Positions 27,757 to 37,727 are shown, numbered from the stretch's first letter. The stretch: 64,000 nt of DNA from Caldicellulosiruptor diazotrophicus (GCF_017347585.1 NZ_AP024480.1:300001-364000), one strand, 5' to 3'. Translations and numbers: made by a program. Notes: generated from the letters alone by a model not told the origin.

Positions 27757-28608
27757 ATGAAAAACAAGAAGAAACTGACAGGCGAAAAGATTGCAAAGAT
27801 TGTTATGAACATAATAATTGTGCTGGCACTGATTGTAATTTTGTTTCCTTTTTACTGGCTACTTCTTACATCAATAAGACCAAAAAGTGAAATATTTAAT
27901 ATTTCATCACTGATAACACTAAAACCTCATATTGGCAACTACAAGATGGTGTTTACTGAAAGACCATTTGCCAGATACATTTTAAACAGCTTTGTAATTG
28001 GTCTTGAGACAACAATTATATCAATTGTGATTGCCAGCTTTGCAGCATATGCAATTGCAAAGACAAACATCTCACCAAAGATAAAAAACCTTGTTTTGAG
28101 TCTTTCATTGGCTGTTTCAATGTTTCCGCAAATTACAATTGTATCTCCTATTTACGTTATGGTAAAAAACTTAGGGCTTAGAAACAGCTTTTTTGGGCTT
28201 TTAATTCCATACACCACATTTTCACTGCCACTTGCAATCTGGTATCTGACAACATTTTACCAAGGCGTATCTCATGAAATTGATGAAGCAGCAAAGATTG
28301 ACGGGTGCAACACATTCCAAATTTTTTATAAAATTATAACGCCTCTCATAGCACCGGGAATATTCACTGCAGCAATTTTGATTTTTATCTCTGCATGGAA
28401 TGAGTTTTTGTTTGCCCTGGTTATCAACACAGACGATATCTGGAGAACAGTATCTGTTGGAATTGTCATGTTCCAGGGAAGGTTCACAATTCCCTGGGAT
28501 GAGATTTCAGCTGCAGCAATTGTGGTGATGATTCCGCTTGTGCTAATGGTATTTGTATTCCAGCAAAGAATTGTGTCGGGACTTACTGCTGGAGCTGTGA
28601 AAGAATAA
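27757..28608 (+). CDS. Sugar ABC transporter permease (MalG type)
   Basis: A 283-residue permease with six predicted spans, EAA loop HEIDEAAKIDGCNTFQIFYKIITPLI and the usual C-terminal FQQRIVSGLTAGAVKE. The start is just after the MalF-type stop, with GAGGTGATGGG as ribosome site. The two form the membrane channel. No ATPase gene follows, only a strong terminator, so a shared ATPase is expected elsewhere. Confidence 0.94.
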   Translation: MKNKKKLTGEKIAKIVMNIIIVLALIVILFPFYWLLLTSIRPKSEIFNISSLITLKPHIGNYKMVFTERPFARYILNSFVIGLETTIISIVIASFAAYAIAKTNISPKIKNLVLSLSLAVSMFPQITIVSPIYVMVKNLGLRNSFFGLLIPYTTFSLPLAIWYLTTFYQGVSHEIDEAAKIDGCNTFQIFYKIITPLIAPGIFTAAILIFISAWNEFLFALVINTDDIWRTVSVGIVMFQGRFTIPWDEISAAAIVVMIPLVLMVFVFQQRIVSGLTAGAVKE

Positions 28609-28617
28609 GAATTTGTA

Positions 28618-28688
28618 AGGGCTATTCTGAAAGGGTTTTTGAAAACCTCAACAGAGGTTTTTACCTTTTGGATAGCCCATTTTTTTAT
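28618..28688 (+). terminator. Terminator of the second sugar operon
   Basis: A long stem: GGGCTAT pairs with ATAGCCC, and an inner AAAACCTC pairs with GAGGTTTT around AACA. It is followed by ATTTTTTTAT at 28679-28688. Confidence 0.85.
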
Positions 28689-28722
28689 GTATGCATTTCA
28701 AGATCAAAGAAGCAATTTTGTG

Positions 28723-28750
28723 TTTACAAAAAGCAACAAAGTGTTATAAT
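28723..28750 (+). promoter_or_regulatory. Promoter of the XRE-ImmA/PIN locus
   Basis: TTTACA (28723-28728), a 16-base spacer and TATAAT (28745-28750) lie about 48 bases before the remnant antitoxin start codon. An intact promoter ahead of a broken antitoxin gene means the downstream toxin could still be transcribed. Confidence 0.68.
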
Positions 28751-28797
28751 AATGTCAAAGAAATGTTGAAATTGTTCAACAAGTTGGGGTGAAATTT

Positions 28798-29509
28798 ATG
28801 AAACAAATTATACCAGAAAGGTTGCAAAAAGCAAGGAAAAGTGTTGGGCTTACTCAGGAAAGGGTTGCGCAGCATTTTTAAAAAACCATTTCTTGATACA
28901 CGCATCTCAGCACTTTATAGGAAAAGAAAAGGCATTTGTTTGATTGTTATAAACTCAGCACGAACTCTTGGCCATCAGATTTTTTCAGCTGCCCATGAAT
29001 TGTATCATTACCAATACAATCCTGAAATCACAAGCAGAATTTGTATGGTTAATTCACCTAATTCAAAACAGGAAGAAATTATGGCAGATTTATTTGCTTC
29101 CCACTTTTTAATGCCAGATGAAGGTGTGATGGAAATAGCAGTAAAACGGAAAAATAAAAAAGGAGAGTTAGATGTTACAGATGTGCTTTTTATTCAGCAA
29201 TATTTTGGTGTAAGTTATAAGGCAATTGTAATAAAATTACAGGAGTTGGGATATATAAAAGACCCTTCTTGCTATTTAAATATCCCAATAACTAAACTGG
29301 CAAAAGTCCTTGGTTATAACACTCAGCTTTATCAACCTACAAATGATATTTATTGTTCCAAAGCTTATGTAGAATTAGTTGTGGATGCTTTCAAATTAGA
29401 ACAGATAAGCCAAAGGAAAGCAGAAGAATATTTAAACGCAGTAAATATTAACCTAAATGATATAATAGAGGGGCAACCTGTTGAAGAGGGGGACTGGATG
29501 TATGACTAA
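28798..29509 (+). pseudogene. XRE-ImmA/IrrE (M78) antitoxin with internal deletion
   Basis: From the ATG at 28798 the frame reads KQIIPERLQKARKSVGLTQERVAQHF and then stops, the first ~27 residues of an XRE repressor. Another frame continues with FLDTRISALYRKRKG...AAHELYHYQYN and over 200 residues of an M78 ImmA/IrrE metallopeptidase with an intact HExxH zinc motif. Normally these form one protein of ~350-380 residues. The rest of the HTH and the linker are missing and the join is out of frame. The M78 part has no convincing start of its own. It overlaps the PIN gene by 8 bases. Confidence 0.8.
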
Positions 29510-30005
29510 TCCCCCTGCAGTAATAGATACAAATGTATTTTCAAACTTTGCCCTAACGGGTAACATTAACATACTTGAAATTCTGTATGGACAAAAACTT
29601 TATATGCCAACTATTGTTATACAAGAATGTGAAGATAAACCAGAACTTAGACCTTACATATCTGACGCTATTTCAAAAGGCTGGCTGAAAGAGTTTGTTA
29701 TTTCATACACTTTAACTCCTATGGAGTTTGTAGAACATACCAGAATACGAAAAAGATTTCATCCAGGAGAAGGAGCAATTTTGGCAATTGCGAAAGTTAA
29801 TAATTTTATTGTTATAAGCGATGATATGACAGGTGTAAAGAATTACTGTAAAGCCAATGGGTTAAAACTGAAGGGAAGTTTGGGGATACTATACGAAGCA
29901 TATGATCAGAAATTGATAACTGCTGCCCAAGGCGACAAAATCATTCAAGATATGATAAAGTTTAATAGTTATAAAAGTCCTTTCAATCCATGGAAGAGGT
30001 TATAA
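29502..30005 (+). CDS. PIN-domain toxin
   Basis: A ~167-residue PIN-fold RNase. Acidic residues are at VIDTNVF (first Asp), VIQECED, GEGAILAIA and VISDDM, matching the four-acid active site of this nuclease fold. It starts at an ATG inside the end of the XRE-ImmA frame (ATGACTAA overlap) behind GAAGAGGGGG, a coupled antitoxin-toxin layout known for COG2856-PIN pairs. Its antitoxin is broken by an internal deletion, yet the toxin frame seems complete. Either it is inactive, unexpressed, or neutralised by the M78 remnant. Confidence 0.83.
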   Translation: MTNPPAVIDTNVFSNFALTGNINILEILYGQKLYMPTIVIQECEDKPELRPYISDAISKGWLKEFVISYTLTPMEFVEHTRIRKRFHPGEGAILAIAKVNNFIVISDDMTGVKNYCKANGLKLKGSLGILYEAYDQKLITAAQGDKIIQDMIKFNSYKSPFNPWKRL

Positions 30006-30047
30006 ACTGGTTTGTATACAGAATTGGAAGAGAATTGTTTTGACCTC

Positions 30048-30148
30048 TTGTTTTTTTTGATAGTCTATGCTATAATTTATAAAAAAATATTGTATCCAAA
30101 ACAAAGGCGTTTTGGGGCGATAAGCTTCAAAGCGCCTTTAATTTTTTT
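30048..30148 (+). promoter_or_regulatory. Promoter followed by leader terminator/attenuator before MCP gene
   Basis: TTGTTT (30048-30053), 17 bases and TATAAT (30071-30076) form a promoter. AAAGGCGTTTTG (30103-30114) pairs with CAAAGCGCCTTT (30128-30139), followed by AATTTTTTT. The stem lies about 20 bases after the expected start and 30 bases before the chemoreceptor gene. It could end the PIN transcript or attenuate the MCP transcript. I see no known riboswitch aptamer. Confidence 0.6.
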
Positions 30149-30178
30149 GTAAAACTTTTTACAGGGGGGTTTTGCAAG

Positions 30179-31708
30179 ATGCAGGTTGTATTGACTATCT
30201 TGGGTGCGCTTGTGTTATCAGTTGTCTTTTCGGTTCTAATTTTAAAAATCTTTGTTGACAAGACAATTTCAATTTTGCAGGGAAAGAACAACCTCAACGC
30301 AATTGAACAGCTCTTTTTGACACCTGTGAAAGACTGGGCAGCATCTTTTCAGAGCTTCTTAAGTGACATATTCAAAGAGATTGACCTTGCATACAACAAG
30401 ATCTTGTCTGTTGCTTATGACATCGAAACAAGCGCAGAAAAGAACCAGCAGCAATCCAATCTTGTGCTAACAAATAGCAAGGACATTCAAAATTCTATAT
30501 CAGGACTTCTGGTAGGTTTGAAACTTGTCCTTCAGCACATTGAAAGTGCATATGAAAATGTCTCAAGCCTTGAAGAATTTATGACTCATTTTAAAGAAAA
30601 AAACCAGAATATTCAAGAAGACATTCAAAAACTGCTTGCTGAGGTTTCAACCGATTTGGAAAGTATGGTTTCAGAAAATACAGCATACACCCAGAAAATG
30701 GCAGACCAAATAACCAAGCTCAAGACTGTTTTCAAAAAGGTAGAAGATTTTCTTGGCACAATTGTGAAAATTTCAGAGCAGATAAACATCCTTGCGCTGA
30801 ACGCTTCTATTGAATCTGCAAAGCTTGAAAGTGTGCTTGGTGAGAATTTAAAAACCGGCTTTCATGTAATTGCTGACCAAATCCGAAAACTTTCAAATGA
30901 CACAAAATCAACTGCAGACGAGATTGGAGACTTTATCATCGAGATTTCTGGCATAGTTGATGGAATTTCAAGCCTCAGCGAGAAAAGTAAGGACATAATA
31001 TCAGCACAAGTTGAGTATGGCAAGACTACTTTCCAGAAACTAAATCAGGTTTCGCAGCTTGTTGACTACATAAACAAGAAAATTTCCCAGGCATCAGAAA
31101 AGCTTTCTGTCCAGTACTCTATTGTGAATGACCTTAAGCACTATGTATCAAGACTTGAGAATGACTATATCGCTGTTGATGCCAGCACCAGCAGAATTTT
31201 GAGTTCTGTAGAGGTAAGCCAAAAAACTGCAGCAAGGCTTATGCGGCTTATGAACAGGCTTGTTGACATGTGTAGGGAGTTTGAGTCTGTCAGAAACGAC
31301 ATCTCAGCAAAGATCACAAAGAGAGTAGAGATAGAGGTAAACCAGCAGCGTGTTGCAGAGGCTATCGAGACCATTGAAAATGAGGTGATTCCACAACTTG
31401 TTTTAAGCTGGCAGAAGGAGCTCAATCATAAAGAGGTTATAGACCAAAGTCTTCAAAAGTTTTCTAATATATTTGAGGCTCTGTGGACAAACAATCCTGA
31501 TGGAACCTTTATATATTCAAATCCGCCGGAGGGCATAGAAAACGCAAAAGTCAGGGAGTGGTTTACAAAAGCAGTGGCAGGTCACACATATGTATCTTCA
31601 GCTTACATTTCAGCTATAACAAGAAATTACTGCATTACTATATCAATGCCTGTATATGACAATATTGGTAACTTATTGGGCGTAATAGGTGCTGATATAA
31701 AGCTATGA
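30179..31708 (+). CDS. Chemoreceptor-like protein with C-terminal Cache-like domain
   Basis: A 509-residue protein in unusual order. A single N-terminal membrane span (about residues 3-25) is followed by ~380 residues of coiled coil. This contains the MCP signalling hairpin ([17 protein letters not shown]...VIADQIRKLSNDT). A C-terminal Cache/PAS-like module follows (WTNNPDGTFIYSNPPEGIENAKVREWFTKA...GNLLGVIGADIKL). In typical receptors the Cache domain is extracellular and N-terminal; here it should be cytoplasmic. The hairpin tip differs somewhat from canonical LALNAAIEAARAGE. GGGGGG precedes the ATG. It probably feeds CheA/CheW. Confidence 0.88.
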   Translation: MQVVLTILGALVLSVVFSVLILKIFVDKTISILQGKNNLNAIEQLFLTPVKDWAASFQSFLSDIFKEIDLAYNKILSVAYDIETSAEKNQQQSNLVLTNSKDIQNSISGLLVGLKLVLQHIESAYENVSSLEEFMTHFKEKNQNIQEDIQKLLAEVSTDLESMVSENTAYTQKMADQITKLKTVFKKVEDFLGTIVKISEQINILALNASIESAKLESVLGENLKTGFHVIADQIRKLSNDTKSTADEIGDFIIEISGIVDGISSLSEKSKDIISAQVEYGKTTFQKLNQVSQLVDYINKKISQASEKLSVQYSIVNDLKHYVSRLENDYIAVDASTSRILSSVEVSQKTAARLMRLMNRLVDMCREFESVRNDISAKITKRVEIEVNQQRVAEAIETIENEVIPQLVLSWQKELNHKEVIDQSLQKFSNIFEALWTNNPDGTFIYSNPPEGIENAKVREWFTKAVAGHTYVSSAYISAITRNYCITISMPVYDNIGNLLGVIGADIKL

Positions 31709-31863
31709 ATAGTGAAATGTTTACAAACAGGTTTGTTAAGTTTGATGTAGAAAAATTTAATCAAAGATGCTACAATTAATACCATGCGCCTTTTGTTAAA
31801 AAATTGACCAAAAATAAAATTGGCACCAAAATTCAAAGCAGGTTGTAAAAGGAGTTGGAAAAA

Positions 31864-33255
31864 ATGAAAAGGATTCATATCACAGAGACAGTTTTGAGAG
31901 ATGCACAGCAATCTTTAATTGCTACGCGAATGTCTTTTGAAGATTTTGAGGGTATATTAGAAAAAATAGATGCTGCGGGGTATTATTCTATTGAGTGCTG
32001 GGGCGGTGCAACCTTTGACTCATGTCTTAGGTACTTAAATGAAGACCCTTGGGAGCGCTTGCGAAAGATAAGATCAAAAGTGAAAAACACAAAGCTTCAG
32101 ATGCTTCTTCGCGGGCAAAATCTTTTGGGCTACAGACACTATCCAGACGATGTTGTGAGGATGTTTGTCCGAAAATCTATCGAAAATGGAATGGACATAA
32201 TAAGGATATTTGATGCATTAAACGACCTTCGAAACATTGAGGTTGCAGTTGATGAGACAATCAAAGCAGGCGGTCATGCACAGGGCACAATTGTGTATAC
32301 CATAAGTCCAATCCATAACCTTGAGATGTACGTAAAAATCGGAAAAGAACTTGAAAGCATGGGCGTTCACTCCATCTGCATAAAAGACATGGCAGGTATC
32401 ATGAGCCCGAAAGAGGCGTACGAGCTTGTAAAGGCTCTAAAAGAAAACGTCAAGGTACCAATTTTTCTTCACACACATTCCACAACAGGGCTTGGAATTC
32501 TCACATACCTCAAAGCAGTCGAAGCCGGTGTAGATGGGATTGACACAGCAATTTCGAGCTTTTCAGGTGGCACATCTCAGCCGCCAACAGAGACGCTCAA
32601 CTATGCACTAAAGCAGATGGGGTATGATACAAATCTTAATGATAAGCTTTTAAAAGAGATAAACGACTTTTTCAAGCCTGTAAAAGACAAGTTTATAAAA
32701 AATGGAATTTTGAATCCTTTTGTTCTTTCAACAGACACAGATGCACTCATCTACCAGATTCCAGGTGGCATGCTTTCAAACCTCATTGCTCAGCTAAAAC
32801 AGCAAAACGCTTTGGATAAGCTTGATGAGGTTTTGATGGAGGTACCAAGGGTAAGAGAGGATTTAGGCTATCCACCGCTTGTCACACCTATGAGTCAGAT
32901 GGTTGGCACGCAAGCTGCTGCAAATGTGCTTTCTGGTGAGAGATACAAGGTGATCCTCAAAGAAGTAAAGGCATATATAAGAGGCGAGTATGGAAGACCA
33001 CCCGGGAAAATCAACCCTGAGCTTGTCAAAAAAGTTCTTGGCGATGAAAAGCCGATTGAGGGAAGGTTTGCAGACACCTTAGAGCCTATTTTCGAAAAGA
33101 CAAAGGGTAAAGTCAAAGATTTTGCAAAAAGCGATGAGGATGTGTTGTCTTACATTCTCTTCCCTCAGGTTGCTGAGGAGTTTTTGAGAAACAGAGGCAA
33201 AAAGAAAGAGCCAAGAGAAAGAAAGATTGAATATACAATAGAAGGAATATCTTAA
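31864..33255 (+). CDS. oadA: Oxaloacetate decarboxylase alpha subunit (carboxyltransferase)
   Basis: A 463-residue carboxyltransferase that moves the carboxyl group of oxaloacetate onto biotin. It has an HMGL-like TIM barrel (ITETVLRDAQQSLIATRM), the metal ligands HTHSTTG, the carboxylated-Lys segment CIKDMAG, and the post-barrel domain ending before the carrier. It lacks the C-terminal biotin domain found in one-piece OadA, which is encoded separately at 33675-34025. The ATG at 31864 follows AAAGGAG at a spacing of 9. The alternative, pyruvate carboxylase subunit B, is less likely because oadG and oadB follow. Confidence 0.93.
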   Translation: MKRIHITETVLRDAQQSLIATRMSFEDFEGILEKIDAAGYYSIECWGGATFDSCLRYLNEDPWERLRKIRSKVKNTKLQMLLRGQNLLGYRHYPDDVVRMFVRKSIENGMDIIRIFDALNDLRNIEVAVDETIKAGGHAQGTIVYTISPIHNLEMYVKIGKELESMGVHSICIKDMAGIMSPKEAYELVKALKENVKVPIFLHTHSTTGLGILTYLKAVEAGVDGIDTAISSFSGGTSQPPTETLNYALKQMGYDTNLNDKLLKEINDFFKPVKDKFIKNGILNPFVLSTDTDALIYQIPGGMLSNLIAQLKQQNALDKLDEVLMEVPRVREDLGYPPLVTPMSQMVGTQAAANVLSGERYKVILKEVKAYIRGEYGRPPGKINPELVKKVLGDEKPIEGRFADTLEPIFEKTKGKVKDFAKSDEDVLSYILFPQVAEEFLRNRGKKKEPRERKIEYTIEGIS

Positions 33256-33282
33256 AATTTTCTGAGCAAGAAGGTGAAATAA

Positions 33283-33639
33283 ATGGAATACTCTACCTTG
33301 GGTCAGAGATTCATCCTTGGTCTTGAAGTGACGGTTATCGGGATGCTCATTGTCTTTGCTGTGCTTGCGCTTTTGTGCGGGATTATAAGCCTTTTATCAA
33401 AGGTTTTGCAGAGGTTCGAAAAGCCAACGAAGGCTACCGAAAGCGAGCTTTCCTCTCTTGAAATAGACGAGACGCAGGAGTACAAGCCCGTTGAAAAGAC
33501 AGGTTTTACATCTGGCGAGGCTAATGTCTTAGACGCGGAGGATGAAGAGGTTGCAGCAATCTTGGCTGCAGTTGCAATAGATTCTGATATTCCTCTTTCT
33601 GAGCTTAAAATAAAATCAATTAAGCCAGTAAAAGAATAA
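33283..33639 (+). CDS. oadG: Decarboxylase gamma subunit (OadG family)
   Basis: A 118-residue small membrane subunit. One N-terminal span (FILGLEVTVIGMLIVFAVLALLCGIISLL) precedes an acidic, flexible cytoplasmic tail with a conserved-looking VAAILAAVAI segment near the end. Gamma subunits hold the alpha and beta subunits together and bind zinc through the C-terminus in some species. It lies 27 bases after oadA and 35 before the carrier gene, and fits the canonical operon. Confidence 0.9.
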   Translation: MEYSTLGQRFILGLEVTVIGMLIVFAVLALLCGIISLLSKVLQRFEKPTKATESELSSLEIDETQEYKPVEKTGFTSGEANVLDAEDEEVAAILAAVAIDSDIPLSELKIKSIKPVKE

Positions 33640-33674
33640 AAAAACAATTTTTTTTGCGGAGGGTGAGTTTAATT

Positions 33675-34025
33675 ATGAAATATATTGTAACAATCAACGG
33701 CAAAAAGTTTGAGGTTGAGGTTGAGAGGGTTTCAAATGGAAATGGTCATATGGATTCTTCTTCAGTTTCAAAAAAAGTTTCAAGTGATGAGATTTCAAGG
33801 GTTGTCACAGGTGGAACAAAAGTTTCTGCTCCTATGCCAGGAAAAATTTTATCTGTCAATGCTAAGGAGGGACAGAAGGTCAAAAAAGGCGATGTGCTTT
33901 TCATCTTAGAAGCAATGAAGATGGAAAATGAGATTATGGCACCGGAAGATGGTGTAGTAGAAAAGATTTTAGTATCAAAAGGTGCTCAGGTTGCAAGTGG
34001 TGATATACTGGCAATCTTAAAGTAA
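33675..34025 (+). CDS. Biotin carboxyl carrier protein
   Basis: A 116-residue carrier. A short N-terminal strand pair ([18 protein letters not shown]), a linker with Ser/Lys, and the biotinyl domain ([37 protein letters not shown]) carry the biotinylated Lys K82 in EAMKMEN. The ATG at 33675 is preferred to a TTG at 33654, as CGGAGGG then lies upstream. It shuttles CO2 from the alpha to the beta subunit. The separate gene resembles GcdC-type carriers of Na+ pumping decarboxylases. Confidence 0.92.
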   Translation: MKYIVTINGKKFEVEVERVSNGNGHMDSSSVSKKVSSDEISRVVTGGTKVSAPMPGKILSVNAKEGQKVKKGDVLFILEAMKMENEIMAPEDGVVEKILVSKGAQVASGDILAILK

Positions 34026-34050
34026 CTACAAAAGAAGGAGAGAAACAAAG

Positions 34051-35187
34051 ATGGAATTTTTCAATATGATAACAAAGGCAATATCAGACATTTTAACAAC
34101 ATCTGGTTTTGCCAAGATAACATTGGGTCAGGCAATAATGCTTGCAATATCATGCATTTTGATATATCTTGCAATTGGTAAAAAGTTTGAACCGCTTCTT
34201 TTGCTTCCCATTGCGTTTGGTATGATGCTTGCAAACCTACCACTTTCGTTTTTATCAAGCCACGACAAGGGCGGACTTGTGTACTATCTTTATCAAGGTG
34301 TAAAACTTGGCATTTACCCACCACTTATATTTTTAGGCGTTGGTGCTATGACAGACTTTGGACCGCTGATTGCAAGGCCAATTAGTCTTTTTCTTGGCGC
34401 TGCTGCCCAGTTTGGAATTTATTTTGCGTTCATGGTAGCGCTTCTAATAGGCTTTACACCGCAGGAAGCAGCATCTATTGGTATAATAGGCGGTGCTGAT
34501 GGGCCAACTGCAATTTTCCTTACCACAAAGCTTGCACCACACCTTCTTGGTGCTACCGCAATTGCAGCATATTCTTACATGGCTTTGATTCCGCTTATTC
34601 AGCCGCCTATTATGAGGCTTTTGACAACAAAAGAAGAGCGAATGGTCAAAATGGACCAGCTTCGAGAGGTTTCAAAGCTTGAAAGAATTGTTTTCCCAAT
34701 TGCGGTTACGATAATTGTGTCGCTGCTTTTGCCATCTGTTGCACCGCTGATAGGATGTCTGATGCTTGGTAACCTCTTTAGAGAATGTGGGGTTGTTGAA
34801 AGGCTTTCAGACACAGCCCAAAATGCTCTGATTAACATAATCACAATCTTCTTGGGACTTTCGGTTGGTGCAACTGCCACAGCCGACAGGTTCCTAAATC
34901 CAAAGACCCTTGCAATAATCTTTTTAGGCCTTTTGGCATTCATATTTGCAACAGTTGGCGGAGTTGTGTTTGGCAAGATTATGTATAAGCTCTCTGGCGG
35001 CAAGATAAATCCTCTCATTGGCTCTGCAGGTGTTTCTGCTGTGCCAATGGCAGCACGCGTTTCACAGGTTGTGGGGCAAAAAGAAAATCCTTCAAACTTT
35101 CTTTTGATGCATGCAATGGGACCAAATGTTGCCGGGGTTATTGGTTCTGCTGTTGCAGCAGGGGTTCTTTTGACGTTGTTTAAATAA
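34051..35187 (+). CDS. oadB: Na+-translocating decarboxylase beta subunit
   Basis: A 378-residue membrane protein with about nine spans that releases CO2 from carboxybiotin and pumps Na+ outward. The family segment [20 protein letters not shown] carries the functional Asp, and the later [16 protein letters not shown] and [22 protein letters not shown] match conserved Na+ pathway regions. GAAGGAGAGA precedes the ATG. It completes the complex with oadA, oadG and the biotin carrier and is followed by a terminator. Confidence 0.95.
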   Translation: MEFFNMITKAISDILTTSGFAKITLGQAIMLAISCILIYLAIGKKFEPLLLLPIAFGMMLANLPLSFLSSHDKGGLVYYLYQGVKLGIYPPLIFLGVGAMTDFGPLIARPISLFLGAAAQFGIYFAFMVALLIGFTPQEAASIGIIGGADGPTAIFLTTKLAPHLLGATAIAAYSYMALIPLIQPPIMRLLTTKEERMVKMDQLREVSKLERIVFPIAVTIIVSLLLPSVAPLIGCLMLGNLFRECGVVERLSDTAQNALINIITIFLGLSVGATATADRFLNPKTLAIIFLGLLAFIFATVGGVVFGKIMYKLSGGKINPLIGSAGVSAVPMAARVSQVVGQKENPSNFLLMHAMGPNVAGVIGSAVAAGVLLTLFK

Positions 35188-35197
35188 ATTTTAATGG

Positions 35198-35232
35198 CCC
35201 TGCAGAAGAAGATATCTTTTGCAGGGTTTTGT
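35198..35232 (+). terminator. Terminator of the decarboxylase operon
   Basis: CCCTGCAGAAGA pairs with TCTTTTGCAGGG (one G-T pair), followed by TTTTGTTTT. The following AT-rich stretch to 35418 shows no other feature I can support. Confidence 0.88.
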
Positions 35233-35418
35233 TTTAAATTACAACATAATATCGTATTTACTAGTAGTTATTTAAGTTATTTTGTTCATTAAAAATTAAA
35301 TAATTTTGTTAAAATGTTTTGTCGAATAATCAATAAAAAGTGACTTATTATTGTATTGGCAGATAAAATAAGATATAATCAAAATTAACATACAAAATTT
35401 ATAAGGGTGGGAGTACTT

Positions 35419-37560
35419 GTGAAAAAAGAAGGTATGACCAAATTGAGAAACGGCGTTAATCTTCAAGTCTTGATTTTTTCATTTTTGAAGAGAGGAAAAC
35501 TTGCAAAACGCTTTGCATTATTGATTGCGTGTATTGTGATTATTCCAATTGTAATAATTGACATTTTGTCAATATCAATGTCAGTAAATTCGGTTATTAA
35601 TGAAAGTAAGAAATCATATCTTGCTGCAACAGATTCAACTGCAAAATACTTTCAGCTTGCAGTAAAAACTGCTCAGAACAATGCAACTCAGCTTATGTCT
35701 AATGAGCTTATTCAAAGGTACTACTCTGAAAGTAAACAGGCAGCGTTAGAAGACTACGAAAAAATAACACTGCAGACGGATGCAAACAAAGCTATGCAAA
35801 ATGTATTAATTTCGAACAATATGATTGCAGGAATTTACATATTGGTAAATAAAGAAAAATCGTTGTTTAATCCATCGATAGTTTTTGAGATTGACTATGA
35901 AAAAATAAAAAATACAGGATGGTACAAAAAAATACTCGATGCTGGCGGACCTACAATAATTGAAGTGCATGATAAGGAATTTGATGAGGTAGCCAAAAAA
36001 AACAATACAAATATTCCTGAATATGCTTTTTGTATCGGACTACCATTTAAAGACATTGCGACAAACGAAACACTTGGGGTAATGCTCCTTGATGTAAGCA
36101 AAAACTGGCTTAGAGACCAGCTTCAGGAGTCTCAGATTTCTCAACAGGGCGGATTTATGCTTGCAGTCTCTTCTCAGGGGCAGGTTGTACTACCAACAGA
36201 ATGGGAGAATAAATTCAAAAATATACCAAACAAAGACACCAATTTTATAAAAAAGGTTTTAGCAAATATGAAAGCTGATAAGCAGTCAGGAGCTTTTGAT
36301 ACAGTATATTCAAATCAACCATTTCTTATAACGTATTCGTTGATTCCGGATACACCATGGGCTGTTATAGGGATGATCCCTATTTCACAACTTATGACAA
36401 GTGCAAGGAAATTAGAAGTCATTTCGATTGTTCTAACAATAATATTTACTATGATTGCACTTGTTCTTGGTATATATTTTGCGCTGAGAATTGTAAGCGA
36501 CATAGAAAAGATAACAAATGCATTTGAAGTTGCAGAAAAAGGCGATTTGACAATAAAATTAGATATCCAGCGTAACGACGAGATAGGTCTTATGGCGCAC
36601 AGTTTCAATAATATGACAAAAAATATTAAACAACTTATCGAAAAGGGTATAACTTTGAGTGGGGAAGTAACCTCTGCAATTTCTACTTTATCAACAGTAG
36701 CTGGTGAAACAGCTGCAGCGTCAAATGAGGTTGCAAAAGCAATTTCTGAAATTGCAGAAGGTGCATCAAATCAGGCAAAAGAAGCAACAGGGGTTGTTGA
36801 GGTAGTATCACGCTTTGGTGAAAAGATAGAAACTATTGTTGAATCGTCTAATAAAATGGAGAAATTGACTAAAGATGTATCTAATCTATCTGAAAAAGGT
36901 GAAAGTGTTGTTGAAGTATTAAGTAATATTTCGCTTGACACAGTAAACATTACAAATGCAATGATATCAACCATTAATCAGCTTGCTGACTATTCAAGGT
37001 CAATTGGCAAGATTATTCAGGTACTATCAAGTATTTCAGAACAAACAAAACTTTTAGCGTTAAATGCATCAATTGAAGCTGCAAAAGCTGGTGAGGCGGG
37101 TAGAGGTTTTGCAGTTGTTGCAAGTGAGATTAGAAAGCTCGCCGACCAGTCAAAAGAATCAACACGAGAAGTTGAGGATATGATAAAAAGAATTGTAAGT
37201 CAGACAAAAGCTGCTCAGGATGTTGCTGATAAAGTGGAAGATGTTATTGAAAAGCAAAATGAAGCTGTTAAAAATGTTTCAGCTGCATTTTCAAGCATAA
37301 AATCTGCTATGGATGAACTGATAGATGGTATTGAAAATATTAATCAGTCTATTATGTCAATTGATAAAGAAAAGGATACAATTGTAAGAAGTATCGAAAA
37401 TATCTCGGCAATATCACAGGAAACTGCTGCATCATCTGAAGAGGTTTCTGCCTCAACTCAAGAGCAGCTTGCAGCAATTGAAGAGCTTCGTGCTATGGCA
37501 GAAAGCTTAAATAAGCTTGCACAGGACTTAAAAGATGCTATGCAAGTTTTCAGAGTGTAA
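35419..37560 (+). CDS. Methyl-accepting chemotaxis protein (dCache, HAMP, MA)
   Basis: A ~713-residue receptor. A membrane span near residues 30-55, an extracellular double-Cache sensor of ~280 residues, a second span near 335-355, HAMP ([24 protein letters not shown]) and a full signalling domain follow. The tip is [38 protein letters not shown], and glutamine/glutamate-rich methylation regions end in [17 protein letters not shown]. The GTG at 35419 follows GGGTGGGAG. An upstream GTG twelve bases earlier is the alternative. It senses a small extracellular ligand and signals through CheA. Confidence 0.95.
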   Translation: MKKEGMTKLRNGVNLQVLIFSFLKRGKLAKRFALLIACIVIIPIVIIDILSISMSVNSVINESKKSYLAATDSTAKYFQLAVKTAQNNATQLMSNELIQRYYSESKQAALEDYEKITLQTDANKAMQNVLISNNMIAGIYILVNKEKSLFNPSIVFEIDYEKIKNTGWYKKILDAGGPTIIEVHDKEFDEVAKKNNTNIPEYAFCIGLPFKDIATNETLGVMLLDVSKNWLRDQLQESQISQQGGFMLAVSSQGQVVLPTEWENKFKNIPNKDTNFIKKVLANMKADKQSGAFDTVYSNQPFLITYSLIPDTPWAVIGMIPISQLMTSARKLEVISIVLTIIFTMIALVLGIYFALRIVSDIEKITNAFEVAEKGDLTIKLDIQRNDEIGLMAHSFNNMTKNIKQLIEKGITLSGEVTSAISTLSTVAGETAAASNEVAKAISEIAEGASNQAKEATGVVEVVSRFGEKIETIVESSNKMEKLTKDVSNLSEKGESVVEVLSNISLDTVNITNAMISTINQLADYSRSIGKIIQVLSSISEQTKLLALNASIEAAKAGEAGRGFAVVASEIRKLADQSKESTREVEDMIKRIVSQTKAAQDVADKVEDVIEKQNEAVKNVSAAFSSIKSAMDELIDGIENINQSIMSIDKEKDTIVRSIENISAISQETAASSEEVSASTQEQLAAIEELRAMAESLNKLAQDLKDAMQVFRV

Positions 37561-37579
37561 TAAAATTGTTTCACCAATT

Positions 37580-37693
37580 TTACAGTTTGGTTACAGTTTA
37601 GTCAGAGCTATTGACTATTAAAAAACCGCTTGATAAAATTGTAGCTGTAAGTGATGAGGTTATGCTATATAGAAAATAGTATAGCCTTATCAC
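37580..37693 (+). promoter_or_regulatory. S-layer gene promoter, direct repeats and 5' hairpin
   Basis: TTGACT (37611-37616), 17 bases and TAAAAT (37634-37639) form the promoter. Just upstream are two 11-base direct repeats, TTACAGTTTGG and TTACAGTTTAG (37580-37601), spaced like response-regulator sites. At the start of the transcript, GTGATGAGGTTATGCTAT pairs with ATAGTATAGCCTTATCAC (37651-37693) with G-U pairs and one mismatch. Such 5' hairpins protect abundant S-layer mRNAs from decay. Confidence 0.68.
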
Positions 37694-37727
37694 TAAAAAA
37701 TCATACAAGGAGGTTTGGTGAGTAGTT

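Noticed and set aside
30103-30148. c-di-GMP riboswitch before the chemoreceptor gene
   Set aside because: A receptor gene often carries one, but the conserved GEMM core was not found; only a simple stem and T run is present.
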